From positions 1 through 51,625 of the forward strand of contig NZ_MCZK01000122.1 of assembly GCF_002875945.1 (NCBI RefSeq): DNA of 51,625 nt. The letters run 5' to 3'. The notes under the pieces were generated by a model. That model was given only the letters and a program-made list of their open reading frames with translations. It was not told where the DNA came from and searched no databases. The position numbers were made by a program, and so were the translations under genes. This document shows positions 1 to 9,009 of this stretch, in pieces. The first letter of the stretch is position 1; every line of letters begins with the position of its first letter. The stretch comes from Vibrio lentus. Lineage in GTDB: Bacteria > Pseudomonadota > Gammaproteobacteria > Enterobacterales > Vibrionaceae.

Positions 1-136
1 CAAGTTTGTTACCGAAGTAACGGTTACTACCTAAGTAATAACGTTTTGATATTCATCAACGAGTGCCCACACAGATTGATAGGTTTAAATTGTTAAAGAG
101 CTTCTCTTCGTTGTGACTTACATCACTTCGGAAGAG
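1..136 (-). promoter_or_regulatory. rRNA operon leader with boxA antitermination site
   Basis: Read on the minus strand, this is the transcribed leader of an rRNA operon whose 16S gene lies beyond the left edge. The block at 86-101 reads GCTCTTTAACAATTTA, the standard boxA antitermination element. It is followed by TGTGTGGGCACTCG (61-74), which in gammaproteobacteria follows boxA in rRNA leaders and 16S-23S spacers. The two promoters just upstream show that this copy is the leader and not a spacer. The 16S gene itself is not in the window. Confidence 0.85.
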
Positions 137-142
137 GCGGCC

Positions 143-170
143 ATTCTAGCGTTTTAATTCTCAGTGTCAA
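143..170 (-). promoter_or_regulatory. rRNA operon promoter P2
   Basis: On the minus strand there is a -35 TTGACA (165-170), a 16-bp spacer and a -10 TAGAAT (143-148). A GC-rich discriminator GGCCGCC follows, as in stringently controlled rRNA promoters. The upstream sequence is AT-rich, which fits an UP element. It lies about 148 bp downstream of P1, the usual tandem arrangement. Confidence 0.8.
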
Positions 171-290
171 ACACTTTTGAAAATTAATTTCTACTTTCTA
201 AAAGTAGGAGCGAATAATCGCTTAAAGCTAGTTGCCTTACTAACATTCTTCGCTGAAGCCTTGTGGCGTCTACCGTGTCAGTGAGGCGGC

Positions 291-318
291 ATTATAGAGA
301 TGTTCCTCACATTGGCAA
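291..318 (-). promoter_or_regulatory. rRNA operon promoter P1
   Basis: On the minus strand the -35 is TTGCCA (313-318), the spacer is 16 bp, the -10 is TATAAT (291-296), and a GC-rich GCCGCC discriminator follows. An AT-rich stretch upstream (about 320-350) could act as an UP element. Together with P2 and boxA this marks the start of an rrn operon reading out of the window. Confidence 0.8.
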
Positions 319-425
319 GTGTTTATTATAGAAAAGTGCAAAAATAACGGTTAGATGATGGATAAACACCCAAAGCCTTATTTATGCAAGTTTAACTACA
401 AAGTACCTACACAATAACCACAGAC

Positions 426-434
426 TTATCCACA
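426..434 (+). promoter_or_regulatory. Consensus DnaA box upstream of the rrn promoters
   Basis: The 9-mer TTATCCACA is a perfect DnaA box. It lies in the gap between the cysH terminator and rrn P1, about 110 bp upstream of the P1 -35. A single box has uncertain meaning and could be a chance match. Confidence 0.4.
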
Positions 435-462
435 ATCACTTTAATTTTATCCCCTAGAAACT

Positions 463-488
463 AAAAAGCTGCCTTGAGGCAGCTTTTT
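463..488 (-). terminator. cysJIH operon terminator
   Basis: AAAAAGCTGCC and GGCAGCTTTTT form an 11-bp stem with a TTGA loop, ending in a T run on the minus strand, 15 bp after the cysH stop. The A/T tracts on both sides mean it could work in both directions. Confidence 0.85.
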
Positions 489-502
489 AAATGGCAATGA
501 GT

Positions 503-1279
503 CTATATCCCAGAGCCATATTGCTCTCCATCGTCTTCATGAAGGCCACATTCTCGTTTTAACCCATTAAAACGGGTTTCTTCTTCAGTCATACCCGGTT
601 CCCATTTCTTAGTCGTATGTGTATCTCCAACAGAAAGGTACCCCTGCTCGCGAAGTGGGTGGTAACTGAGACCATGCTCTTCCAAGTAATAGTGAACATC
701 TTTATTCGTCCAATCAATTACTGGCAAGAATTTAAACACACCATTTTGGATAGATAAAATTGGCAGATTTGCGCGCGATTGAGATTGCTCTCTTCTTAAG
801 CCGGAAAACCATGTGCCAGCCTCTAGCTCATCCAGCGCTCTCCTCATCGGTTCAACTTTATTAAGCTTGTTGTACTTCTCTATCCCTTCGATACCTTGGT
901 CCCAAAGTTTGCCATATTGCGCTTCTTGCCAATTAGGGCTCTGTTGAGAACGAAAGACTTGCAGGTTAAGAGTTAACTTCTGACTTAACTCATCGATAAA
1001 ACGGTACGTTTCCGGGAATAGATACCCAGTGTCCGTAAGAATAACTGGAATATCAGGTTTTGCTTGAGTCACTAAGTGCAGCATCAACGCCGCTTGGATT
1101 CCGAAACTAGAAGACACAACATGTGTCCCTTCTAAATGTTCTAGTGCCCACTTAACTCTTTCTAATGCGGTTAGCTGCTCTAACTCAGCATTAATTTGTC
1201 CAAGACGAAGTATCTGCTCCGTCTTAGTCAATGCGAGTAGCTCTGCTAACTTCAGTTTTGAAGCGACAGAATTATGCAT
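503..1279 (-). CDS. cysH: Phosphoadenosine phosphosulfate (PAPS) reductase
   Basis: CysH reduces 3'-phosphoadenylyl sulfate to sulfite with thioredoxin in the cytoplasm, the step before sulfite reductase in assimilatory sulfur metabolism. The 258-residue length is normal for the gammaproteobacterial PAPS reductase. The SSSFG nucleotide-binding motif is near residue 56 and the C-terminal KRECGLHE carries the catalytic cysteine. No extra cysteine pairs of the iron-sulfur APS-reductase type are seen, so PAPS is the expected substrate. It is the last gene of cysJ-cysI-cysH, overlaps the cysI end by 8 bp, and is followed by a clear terminator. Confidence 0.96.
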   Translation of the reverse strand: MHNSVASKLKLAELLALTKTEQILRLGQINAELEQLTALERVKWALEHLEGTHVVSSSFGIQAALMLHLVTQAKPDIPVILTDTGYLFPETYRFIDELSQKLTLNLQVFRSQQSPNWQEAQYGKLWDQGIEGIEKYNKLNKVEPMRRALDELEAGTWFSGLRREQSQSRANLPILSIQNGVFKFLPVIDWTNKDVHYYLEEHGLSYHPLREQGYLSVGDTHTTKKWEPGMTEEETRFNGLKRECGLHEDDGEQYGSGI

Positions 1280-2999
1280 GCAGATCCCTCTTTGAAATGA
1301 TCACCTCTTCGATGATGCCAGCTCGGATTGTAAAATCACCGAACCCTTCATTGTCGTTACGTTCCGTAGCCCAACGTCCCACCAGCGAATCAATATCTTC
1401 TAAGATCTGAGCTGAAGTGATGTTCTCTTTATACATCTTAGGGATACGAGTTCCGGCTTTGTTGCCACCTAAGTGCATGTTGTAACGCCCCGGCGCCTTG
1501 CCGACTAAACCCAGTTCAGCCAACATTGCACGACCACAACCGTTTGGACAACCCGTGATACGAAGGATGATGTTATCTTCTTCTGGTAATCCGTGTTTCT
1601 TCAGAATGTTTTCAACATCCGTTACAAACTCAGGAAGAAAACGCTCAGCTTCAGCCATTGCTAGAGGACATGTTGGGAATGCCACACAAGCCATTGAGTT
1701 TTTACGCTGCTCGGAAACGGCATCATCCATCAGACCGTATTGACGTGCCAGCTTTTCAATTTTTACCTTTTGGCTCTTAGGTACACCTGCAACAATTAGG
1801 TTTTGGTTCGCTGTCATTCGGAAGTCACCTTTGTGGATCTTCGCTATTTCAGCAACACCTGTTTTCAGCGCTTTCCCTGGGAAATCAAGTAAACGACCAT
1901 TTTCGATGAATAACGCTAAGTGATGCTTACCATCAATGCCTTCCGCCCAACCGATACGATCGCCACGGCCAGTAAACTCATAAGGACGGCTTTCAGAAAA
2001 CTCAACGCCTGCACGTTTTTCTACTTCTGCTTTGAATACATCAATACCAACACGGTCTAATGTGTATTTGGTTTTTGCGTTCTTACGGTTCGAACGGTTA
2101 CCCCAATCACGCTGAGTCGTTACCACCGCAGCTGCTACATCTAACGTTTTATCTAATGGCACAAAACCAAAATCGTCAGCTTTACGTGCATAAGTAGAAG
2201 TATCTCCGTGCGTCATTGCAAGACCGCCACCGACTAAGACATTAAAGCCCACCAGCTTTCCGTCTTTAGCAATCGCGATGAAGTTAAGATCGTTAGCATG
2301 AACATCTACGTCATTTTGCGGAGGAATTACAACCGTCGTCTTAAACTTACGTGGTAGGTAGTTGCTACCTAAGATAGGTTCTTCATCCGTTGTTGCTAGC
2401 TTTTCACCATCTAACCAGATTTCTGCATAAGCACGAGTCTTAGGTAATAGATGTTCACTGATCTTTTTCGCCCACTCGTAGGCTTCTTGATGGAGCTCAG
2501 ACTCAACCGGGTTTGTGGTACACAAAACATTTCGGTTTACGTCACCCGCCGTTGCAATGGAATCAATACCAATACTGTTTAGTGTTTGGTGCATTAATTT
2601 AATGTTCGGCTTCAACACACCGTGAAACTGAAAAGTTTGACGAGTTGTGAGACGGATAGAACCATAAGAGGTGCTTTCATCTGCGAATTTATCAATCGCG
2701 AGCCACTGCTTCGGAGTGATGATCCCGCCAGGCATACGCGCACGCAGCATGACATTATGTAAAGGTTCTAACTTTTGCTTGGTACGTTCATTACGAATAT
2801 CACGGTCGTCTTGTTGGTACATACCGTGGAAACGAATCAACTGAAAGTTATCTGCGGTAAAGCCACCCGTAATTCTATCTTGGAGATCTTGTTCAATCGT
2901 ACCGCGAAGATTTTTACTTTCACGCTTAAGACGTTCGTTATCAGCCAAAGGTCCCAGTACTTGACCTAGCACTTCTTGCTCTATTACTTGCTTGCTCAT
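1272..2999 (-). CDS. cysI: Sulfite reductase (NADPH) hemoprotein beta-component
   Basis: CysI carries the siroheme and [4Fe-4S] cluster where sulfite undergoes six-electron reduction to sulfide, using electrons from the CysJ flavoprotein. The 575-residue length is typical. The four cluster cysteines lie in the conserved pair [10 protein letters not shown] and [10 protein letters not shown] in the C-terminal third. The [12 protein letters not shown] segment is the usual substrate and siroheme contact region. Its start codon overlaps the cysJ stop and its end overlaps cysH, so the three genes are translated as one operon. Confidence 0.97.
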   Translation of the reverse strand: MSKQVIEQEVLGQVLGPLADNERLKRESKNLRGTIEQDLQDRITGGFTADNFQLIRFHGMYQQDDRDIRNERTKQKLEPLHNVMLRARMPGGIITPKQWLAIDKFADESTSYGSIRLTTRQTFQFHGVLKPNIKLMHQTLNSIGIDSIATAGDVNRNVLCTTNPVESELHQEAYEWAKKISEHLLPKTRAYAEIWLDGEKLATTDEEPILGSNYLPRKFKTTVVIPPQNDVDVHANDLNFIAIAKDGKLVGFNVLVGGGLAMTHGDTSTYARKADDFGFVPLDKTLDVAAAVVTTQRDWGNRSNRKNAKTKYTLDRVGIDVFKAEVEKRAGVEFSESRPYEFTGRGDRIGWAEGIDGKHHLALFIENGRLLDFPGKALKTGVAEIAKIHKGDFRMTANQNLIVAGVPKSQKVKIEKLARQYGLMDDAVSEQRKNSMACVAFPTCPLAMAEAERFLPEFVTDVENILKKHGLPEEDNIILRITGCPNGCGRAMLAELGLVGKAPGRYNMHLGGNKAGTRIPKMYKENITSAQILEDIDSLVGRWATERNDNEGFGDFTIRAGIIEEVIISKRDLHA

Positions 3000-4864
3000 T
3001 AGTACACATCCCTTTGGTAACGTTTCGCTTTACGTAAATCATTAATATATTGTTCAGCTTGTTCGCGGCTCTGATTGCCATGTTTTTCCGCTATCGAGAC
3101 TAACGCTTCATGAACATCTTTCGCCATTCGAGTCGCATCGCCACAAACATAGAGGTACGCGCCCTCTTGAAGCCATTGCCAAACCTGCTCTGCTTGTTCA
3201 ATTAAACGATCTTGAACATAAACCTTTTCTTTTTGGTCACGACTAAAGGCAACATCAAGCTTGCTTAACGCACCAGACTTAAGATATTTCTGCCATTCGA
3301 CTTGATATAAGAAATCTTGAGTGAAAGTTCGGTCACCAAAGAACAGCCAGCTTTTGCCTTCAGCATCATTGTTTTCACGCTCTTGAACAAAACTGCGGAA
3401 CGGTGCGATACCGGTACCCGGGCCGACCATGATGATTGGTGTATTGTCGTCTTGTGGTAATTTGAAGTTATTGTTGTTCTCAACAAACACCTTCACTTCA
3501 CCACCTTCTTCAAGTCGTTGAGCTAAGAAGCTAGAAGCTCCGCCTAAACGAGACTCTTCGCCTTTTTGATATTCAACCAAACCAACCGTCAAGTGAACTT
3601 CTTCATCCACTTCAGCTTGGCTTGATGCAATAGAGTAGAGACGCGGTGTCAGCTTACGTAGTAGACCAATCAATTCATCAGCCGATAGCTTAGTTTTCTT
3701 CTCAGCTAAAACATCGACAACTTGAGTATTACCCGCGTATTCACGAAGCTTGTCTTTATCTTCCACCAGCTTAATTAACTTCTTGCTGCCCGAAAGCTCA
3801 GCAAACTTAGTCACTAGTTGAGGGTTTGAAGATGTAATTTCGAATTTACTGACGAGTGCGCTGTGGATAGATAAGTTGTCACCATCGACATCAACACTTT
3901 CGATACCAGATAACCCAACCTTAGACAGGATCTGATTAGCGAGTTCTGAACTGTTTTCAAACCATACGCCTAGCGCATCACCCGGTTGGTAAGTAATACC
4001 CGACTCATCAAGATCAATCTCGATATGACGAACATCTTTGCCCGAATCACGACCGGTGATCTTTTGGCTCGTCAATAGTGTCGCGGTGTATGGATTTTGT
4101 TTGGTGTATTGCGAATGACCGGCAGCCGCTTGACCTACTGGTAATTGAACCACATCGGCTTCAGTGCCTGTCGATAGCGTCTCTTTTACTTGCTCTAATG
4201 CTTTAGCGCGCCATTCCGTTGCTGATTCTTCGTAATCAACATCACAATCAAGACGCTCGACAAACGATTTAGCACCAAGCTTAGCGAGGAAGTTATCGAA
4301 GTCTTTAGCTGTTTGGCAGAAAAACTCATAGCTTGAGTCACCTAAACCAATAACACCGTATTGTAGGTTTGATAATTTTGGCGCTTTCTTCGATTGTAGG
4401 AATTCATGCAACTCAATAGCGTTATCAGGAGCTTCGCCCTCACCATTGGTTGAAGCCACAAAAATGACGTGTGTCTCTTTGGCTAGGTTCTTACCTTTAT
4501 AATCACTTGCATCGAAAAGCTCGACAGCAATACCCAAGGCTTTAGCTTCTGCCTCAAGCGATTCAGCGACGCCTTTCGCATTGCCAGTTTGAGAAGCAAA
4601 GATAATACTTAGCTTGCCCGCAGGTTTAGCCGCTACTGCCGCAGCCGCTTGAGCGATAGGTGCTGCTGCACCGACAGGCTGAGCTTGGCTCACACCCCAA
4701 AGATAACCACTAACCCATGCCAGTTGCTGAGAAGATAATTCAGAAACAGTTTGCTGAAGATGACCCAATTGTTGGTCATTAAGTGGTGCAGCCAGTCCAG
4801 GTAACTCGTTAGCCCCAGACTGTGTATTATTATTTTGTGAAGACTCTTTCTTATTTAAAGACAT
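2999..4864 (-). CDS. cysJ: Sulfite reductase (NADPH) flavoprotein alpha-component
   Basis: CysJ passes electrons from NADPH through FAD and FMN to CysI. An N-terminal flavodoxin domain ([15 protein letters not shown], then [11 protein letters not shown]) is followed by an FAD-binding ferredoxin-reductase domain (RLYSIASS) and an NADPH domain ([18 protein letters not shown], then [17 protein letters not shown]), ending in the standard aromatic RDVY. The start is placed at the ATG opening MSLNKKESS; a longer reading adds seven residues with no family support. It is the first gene of the operon; the 123 bp upstream presumably holds the cys promoter, but no clear CysB site could be read. Confidence 0.96.
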   Translation of the reverse strand: MSLNKKESSQNNNTQSGANELPGLAAPLNDQQLGHLQQTVSELSSQQLAWVSGYLWGVSQAQPVGAAAPIAQAAAAVAAKPAGKLSIIFASQTGNAKGVAESLEAEAKALGIAVELFDASDYKGKNLAKETHVIFVASTNGEGEAPDNAIELHEFLQSKKAPKLSNLQYGVIGLGDSSYEFFCQTAKDFDNFLAKLGAKSFVERLDCDVDYEESATEWRAKALEQVKETLSTGTEADVVQLPVGQAAAGHSQYTKQNPYTATLLTSQKITGRDSGKDVRHIEIDLDESGITYQPGDALGVWFENSSELANQILSKVGLSGIESVDVDGDNLSIHSALVSKFEITSSNPQLVTKFAELSGSKKLIKLVEDKDKLREYAGNTQVVDVLAEKKTKLSADELIGLLRKLTPRLYSIASSQAEVDEEVHLTVGLVEYQKGEESRLGGASSFLAQRLEEGGEVKVFVENNNNFKLPQDDNTPIIMVGPGTGIAPFRSFVQERENNDAEGKSWLFFGDRTFTQDFLYQVEWQKYLKSGALSKLDVAFSRDQKEKVYVQDRLIEQAEQVWQWLQEGAYLYVCGDATRMAKDVHEALVSIAEKHGNQSREQAEQYINDLRKAKRYQRDVY

Positions 4865-4987
4865 GGTCACGACATCCCTAATCATTGCGTGACGATAGAT
4901 TAACCACTCCTTTTAATAACAAGAAAGAATAGAAAAGTATGTTTTATAACTTTTTGGAAGTAAAAACCGATTGAACAGTAAATTGGC

Positions 4988-5218
4988 CTACTGGTTTTCA
5001 ATGCGTACTTGTTGGAAGCCAACCGCCATTGCCGACTTCGATGCCAAGTCAAGATCCGCATAATGGCACTCTTCACCATGAACATCGGTGAGTAGCACGA
5101 AGCCTCCCCCCATATGACGAAACTCGACAACCCAAGCCCCTTCTTGAATTGAGGGCTCTATGATGGCTTCAACTAACAGGTTTTCTCGATATAAATTTCG
5201 TAATTCATTGAGTGTCAT
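4988..5218 (-). CDS. Small conserved-looking hypothetical protein (76 aa)
   Basis: I do not recognise a named family. The 76-residue product is acidic to neutral, with no signal peptide or membrane segment. It looks like a compact alpha/beta fold: an N-terminal helix, then predicted strands around WVVEFRHMGGGFVLLTDVHG. It lies about 120 bp upstream of cysJ on the same strand with no obvious terminator between. An overlapping reading frame at 4900-5130 is rejected because it is basic, rich in aromatic residues and lacks a ribosome site. Confidence 0.6.
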   Translation of the reverse strand: MTLNELRNLYRENLLVEAIIEPSIQEGAWVVEFRHMGGGFVLLTDVHGEECHYADLDLASKSAMAVGFQQVRIENQ

Positions 5219-5346
5219 ATCCCATCCCTTGCTTTGACCTCACAACATAGACCTTATAAGAATAGACGCTAATTCGATCTCTGTATAAGGATGGTCGAAA
5301 GTGATGAATGTGCTAACTAATTCCAGAAAGATATAATCAATAGATA

Positions 5347-5376
5347 TAAAAAAACGCCACTTAATAAAGTGGCGTT
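5347..5376 (-). terminator. Terminator of the outer-membrane beta-barrel gene
   Basis: AACGCCACTT and AAGTGGCGTT form a 10-bp stem with an AATA loop, followed on the minus strand by seven T. It lies 33 bp after the stop of the gene at 5409. Confidence 0.85.
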
Positions 5377-5408
5377 CTTAAAATTTATTCTAAATGAGCT
5401 TGAATAGC

Positions 5409-6077
5409 CTAGAAGCGCACTTCAGCGCCAGCAAACCAGCCATCTACCATGACAAAGCTTTTACCTAGATCAGAGCTAAAGAACTCATCTGAGTCTAAAT
5501 CGATAACACGGTAACCACCACGCAGGGCAATTTCAGATTCTGATACTGGAATTCGGTACTGAACACCCGCCATCAAGTCAGTGCTCTTAATACCACTGCT
5601 ATCACCGAACTCCATCGTACCAATGATATCGAAGTTGGTGTCAGGAACGTTGATCTCTGCGTTACCGTAGAAGCTCCAAGTGAATTCATCAAAGCTTGTT
5701 TGAGCGCCACCCGTTTTCGGTTCGATGTAATTCGAGTTTGAATATTGCGTGAACGTCACACCTGCATCAAAGTTCATCAGCTTATGATCTAACAATGTGT
5801 AATAGAAGGTGTAATCGTACTTATCGAAGGCCAATGAATCCGCATCGACAGAAGTATAGCGAAAACTAGCGTTTGGTAGCATCGGGGCATTGTGCTCAAA
5901 TGCGAGATACAACGAAGGTGAATTAGAGTCGTCATCTTGTCTAACTTCGTTTAGCTTTGTACTTCCCCACCACATATCGGCACCGACTTTAGCCGTGTAA
6001 GAAAACTCTTCTTCAGCAGATACTGCCGAGCTTAAAGATAGCATTCCCACTAAAGCAATTAATGGCATTTTATTCAT
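5409..6077 (-). CDS. Outer-membrane beta-barrel protein, TIGR04219-like
   Basis: The 222-residue product begins with a signal peptide (MNKMPLIALVGMLSLSSAVSA, cleavage after the Ala). Alternating hydrophobic strands follow, and the protein ends in F (GAEVRF), the C-terminal phenylalanine used by the Bam machinery. The GADMWWGS segment after the signal peptide matches what I recall of the TIGR04219 family. The start is at the ATG of MNKMPL, preceded by a GGAG ribosome site; a longer reading would bury the signal peptide. Function is unknown; a small porin-like or structural barrel is likely. Confidence 0.75.
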   Translation of the reverse strand: MNKMPLIALVGMLSLSSAVSAEEEFSYTAKVGADMWWGSTKLNEVRQDDDSNSPSLYLAFEHNAPMLPNASFRYTSVDADSLAFDKYDYTFYYTLLDHKLMNFDAGVTFTQYSNSNYIEPKTGGAQTSFDEFTWSFYGNAEINVPDTNFDIIGTMEFGDSSGIKSTDLMAGVQYRIPVSESEIALRGGYRVIDLDSDEFFSSDLGKSFVMVDGWFAGAEVRF

Positions 6078-6212
6078 TTGAGGTAGCTCCAATTCCATAT
6101 CGTTGTGCTAATTGTATGCACATTCATAGATTATTGGGGAAAATTCTATCACACATCTTAAATTCTCAAACGATAAACCGCTGACGAGTAAAGATTTGAC
6201 GACACCATGACC

Positions 6213-6434
6213 TTAGTAACGTCTTTGGTTAGAACTGTGTACAAAGTTTTTGAAAAACCAGATACCCAATGCAATTACGATTAACCAAGGCAGCAACTTA
6301 AACACGACGCCCATCATACCTAAGACCAACATGACTGCTAACGCGACTCCGGTTGCAGCCAATACCGTCATAAACGTAATACCAGTGACAAGTAGAGTGG
6401 CAACGAAAATAAGAACAAAGATTAATTCAAACAT
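6213..6434 (-). CDS. pspG: Phage shock protein G
   Basis: The 73-residue inner-membrane protein consists of two or three hydrophobic helices (MFELIFVLIFVATLLVTG near the start, KLLPWLIVIALGIWFFK near the end) and a basic tail. The N-terminus and the KLLPWL segment match PspG, an effector of the envelope-stress phage shock response. In E. coli pspG is adjacent to dusA and is transcribed by sigma-54 RNA polymerase with PspF. Here it is downstream of dusA on the same strand and has its own sigma-54 type promoter. Confidence 0.85.
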   Translation of the reverse strand: MFELIFVLIFVATLLVTGITFMTVLAATGVALAVMLVLGMMGVVFKLLPWLIVIALGIWFFKNFVHSSNQRRY

Positions 6435-6482
6435 AATGGTCTCCCTAATGAGTTAATGACCTATCTTTCCTACTTTCTAACA

Positions 6483-6500
6483 TTGCAGCTTCCATACCAA
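6483..6500 (-). promoter_or_regulatory. Sigma-54 promoter of pspG
   Basis: On the minus strand TTGGTATGGAAGCTGCAA has the invariant GG and GC dinucleotides with exactly 10 bases between. It lies about 50 bp upstream of the pspG start. PspF-activated sigma-54 transcription is known for pspG in enterobacteria. The PspF upstream sites were not located with confidence. Confidence 0.7.
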
Positions 6501-6539
6501 GTTAATAAAACCAATAAAACCCTTATTTATCAGTTAAAT

Positions 6540-6570
6540 AAAAAGCCACACATATTAATGCGTGACTTTT
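6540..6570 (-). terminator. Probable dusA terminator
   Basis: On the minus strand AAAAGTCACGCAT and ATGTGTGGCTTTT pair (with G-U wobbles) around a TAAT loop, followed by a T-rich tail. It lies between dusA and pspG, separating their transcription. Confidence 0.6.
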
Positions 6571-6681
6571 AAAGAAACTATCAATGGTAAATTTAGCCTC
6601 TAGTGGCGAATTTAACCTTAGATTTTAATCTTGATCTTTAAGCTTGGGCTTTTAAGCTCAAACTTAAAGCTTCGAAAGAAG

Positions 6682-7686
6682 TTATACGTTTAGCTCTTTA
6701 GGGATCTTAGCCAATGCTGTCTGCACCACCTCGATACCCGCGCCTTTCTTATGCGCATTTTCACTGATGTAGCGACGCCATTGTCTTGCACCCGGCATGC
6801 TTTGGAACAAACCAAGCATATGACGAGAGATGTGTCCTAGGCTTGCACCATTCGATAATTCACGCTCAATGTACGGATACATCTCTTCAACTACTTGTGA
6901 GCGCTTCTTAATTGGCGTATCCAAACCAAAGATCTGTTGGTCGACTTCAGCCAAGATAAACGGGCTATGGTATGCCTCACGACCAATCATCACACCATCA
7001 AGGTGTTGCAAGTGCTCTTTAGTTTGCTCAAGCGTCGTAATGCCACCATTTACAGCAATCACAAGATCTGAGAAGTCTTTCTTGATTTGGTATGCACGAT
7101 CGTAATCTAGCGGTGGGATCTCACGGTTCTCTTTCGGGCTAAGGCCACTCAACCATGCTTTACGAGCATGAATAGTAAATTGCTCACAGCCGCCTTTTTC
7201 AGAAACCGTCGCAACAAACTTAGTTAGAAACTCATAAGAGTCTTGGTCATCGATACCAATTCGCGTTTTCACAGTAATTGGAATATCAGTCACTTCCTTC
7301 ATCGCTGAAACACAATCTGCCACCAGCTCTGGTTCAGCCATCAAACATGCACCAAAGCGACCATTCTGAACTCGGTCTGAAGGACAACCTACGTTTAGGT
7401 TGACTTCATCATAGCCACGCTCACCAGCAAGCTTGGCACAAGCAGCTAAATCAACAGGATTTGAACCACCAAGTTGAAGTGCAAGAGGATGTTCTTGCTC
7501 GTTATATTCTAGGAAGTCGCCCTTACCATGTAAGATCGCACCTGTGGTTACCATTTCCGTGTACAGAAGAGTCTGCTGAGAAAGCAAGCGGTGAAAGTAA
7601 CGACAGTGGCGGTCAGTCCAATCGAGCATGGGTGCAACAGAAAGTCGGTTACTAGCGTATTTACTGGTTTTATTAGTGTTTGTCAT
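6682..7686 (-). CDS. dusA: tRNA-dihydrouridine synthase A, with prophage-supplied 5' end
   Basis: DusA is an FMN enzyme that reduces uridines 20 and 20a of tRNA to dihydrouridine. The 334-residue protein has the N-terminal [14 protein letters not shown] signature and [12 protein letters not shown] with the catalytic Cys. Conserved KTRIG and GGI phosphate and FMN-site segments follow. The prophage integrated within codons for APMLDW, so the first residues ([13 protein letters not shown]), start codon and upstream DNA are brought by the prophage. The native start (MTHSC then [10 protein letters not shown]) is stranded at 21453-21506. The reading frame is intact, so DusA should still be made. 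Its promoter region now contains a LexA box. Confidence 0.95.
   Translation of the reverse strand: MTNTNKTSKYASNRLSVAPMLDWTDRHCRYFHRLLSQQTLLYTEMVTTGAILHGKGDFLEYNEQEHPLALQLGGSNPVDLAACAKLAGERGYDEVNLNVGCPSDRVQNGRFGACLMAEPELVADCVSAMKEVTDIPITVKTRIGIDDQDSYEFLTKFVATVSEKGGCEQFTIHARKAWLSGLSPKENREIPPLDYDRAYQIKKDFSDLVIAVNGGITTLEQTKEHLQHLDGVMIGREAYHSPFILAEVDQQIFGLDTPIKKRSQVVEEMYPYIERELSNGASLGHISRHMLGLFQSMPGARQWRRYISENAHKKGAGIEVVQTALAKIPKELNV
7617..7629. repeat. attL core (13 bp)
   Basis: TCCAATCGAGCAT within the dusA 5' coding region is repeated exactly at 21461-21473. The match continues imperfectly (NGGNGCNAC) to the right of both copies. This is the target used by dusA-associated integrases. Confidence 0.85.
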
Positions 7687-7703
7687 GATTCAGTCTCAAT
7701 TAA

Positions 7704-7723
7704 TACTGTACAAACATACAGTG
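7704..7723. promoter_or_regulatory. LexA (SOS) box between integrase and dusA
   Basis: TACTGTACAAACATACAGTG contains CTGT-N8-ACAG, the LexA core palindrome with the preferred flanking TA on the left. It lies 18 bp upstream of the dusA start and 68 bp upstream of the integrase start, so it could repress either or both divergent transcripts until DNA damage. Confidence 0.75.
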
Positions 7724-7755
7724 AATTACCTAGAATTAAACGGAATTACTTCCTG

Positions 7756-7776
7756 TAGTACCCCTCAAGTACCCCT
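7756..7776. repeat. Left arm-type integrase sites (AGTACCCCT x2)
   Basis: Two direct copies of AGTACCCCT start at 7758 and 7768, just upstream of int. TAGTACCCCTCAA (7756-7768) recurs exactly at 21414-21426 near the other end. An inverted AGTACCCC occurs at about 7965 inside int. Short repeats inside both ends of an element are the usual arm-binding sites of tyrosine integrases. Confidence 0.6.
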
Positions 7777-7790
7777 TTAGGAGTTGGACA

Positions 7791-8867
7791 ATGGCAAGTT
7801 ATACCATCGAGACCAGAAAGCTAAAAAGCGGTGAACCAAGGTTCAAGGTAACAATCATCGTTAAAAAGAATTCGCGCATTATACACAGGGAAAGCAAAAC
7901 TCTAAAAAAGAAAGCACTCGCTAAATCTTTCGGTAAAAAAAGGGTAGCTGAACTAGAAGCTCAAGGGGTACTCAATCAGCTAAAAACAGTCCCCCTTTCG
8001 GTACTCCTCGATTTATTCATGACCGAAAGAGATCTTTGGGACAATACAGGCCGCACCAAACGCTATGTGATTAAGATGCTTAGGGATTGCGACATCGCCA
8101 ATGTTGAGAGTAATCAACTACGAACAAGTGACTTAATCGAGCACTGCAAAAACAGAAGAGGCGCAGGAGCCAAACCCGCAACGATTTATCATGATATTGC
8201 TTACCTACGTTCTGTAATGAAAAAGTCTAAGCCTGTCTTCAACATCGACACCAATCACCAGATATTTGATGAAGCCGTACCCGTCCTGATTGATATGGGG
8301 TTAGTCGGTAAGAGTCAGAAACGAACACGCCGCCCTACTTCTGAAGAACTGAAACTCTTAAAACTTGGATTAGAACAACGTGAGTCTTTCCGGCCAAACG
8401 GCACAACGCGAATTCCATTCACAGATATTCTTGAGTTCAGCATTCTCACTTGTATGCGAATAGGTGAAGTCTGCAAGTTGCGTTGGGAAGACCTCAACCA
8501 AGAACATAAAACGATACTCGTCAGAGACAGAAAAGACCCAAGGAAGAAAGAAGGTAATCACATGATTGTGCCGTTGCTTGGCGAGTCATTTGCGATCGCA
8601 CTGAAACAACCAAACAAAGGCGAACTCATTTTCCCGTACAACTCACGTAGTGTTAGCGCAGGCTTCCAGCGAGTTAGAAATGAGCTAGGTATCGAAGACT
8701 TGAGATATCACGATTTGCGGAGAGAGGGTGCAAGTCGGTTATTCGAAAAAGGATATTCCATAGAAGAAGTAGCCCAAGTGACTGGCCATAGAAACTTGAA
8801 TATTTTATGGCAAGTATATACTCAGTTATACCCTCAAAAGTTACATACTAAACGACTACCGCATTAG
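7791..8867 (+). CDS. int: Tyrosine recombinase (dusA-associated integrase)
   Basis: This site-specific recombinase of 358 residues has an N-terminal arm-binding region, a core-binding SAM-like domain (about 65-145) and a C-terminal catalytic domain. Visible catalytic residues are Arg223 (CMRIGE), His307 and Arg310 (YHDLRR), His333 (TGHRN) and nucleophile Tyr343 (VYTQLYP). It sits next to attL and reads inward, and the attachment site lies in the dusA 5' end. That is the habit of the dusA-associated integrase group. An AGGAG ribosome site precedes the ATG. A LexA box upstream suggests induction by DNA damage. Confidence 0.93.
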   Translation: MASYTIETRKLKSGEPRFKVTIIVKKNSRIIHRESKTLKKKALAKSFGKKRVAELEAQGVLNQLKTVPLSVLLDLFMTERDLWDNTGRTKRYVIKMLRDCDIANVESNQLRTSDLIEHCKNRRGAGAKPATIYHDIAYLRSVMKKSKPVFNIDTNHQIFDEAVPVLIDMGLVGKSQKRTRRPTSEELKLLKLGLEQRESFRPNGTTRIPFTDILEFSILTCMRIGEVCKLRWEDLNQEHKTILVRDRKDPRKKEGNHMIVPLLGESFAIALKQPNKGELIFPYNSRSVSAGFQRVRNELGIEDLRYHDLRREGASRLFEKGYSIEEVAQVTGHRNLNILWQVYTQLYPQKLHTKRLPH

Positions 8868-9009
8868 GAGTGCCCCATTTACAACACGTAGAATTCCCCA
8901 ATGAAAACAAAGCTAAAGTCACCTAAATAAAAAATATTGATGGTCCTTACTTTTTATTCAAGTACTATTTGCGCCAGAAATATAACTAACTAATTTAAAG
9001 AACATTCAG

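Noticed and set aside
4900..5130. 76-codon frame overlapping the hypothetical gene at 4988-5218
   Set aside because: It is antagonistic to the better frame, rich in aromatic and basic residues, and lacks a ribosome site.
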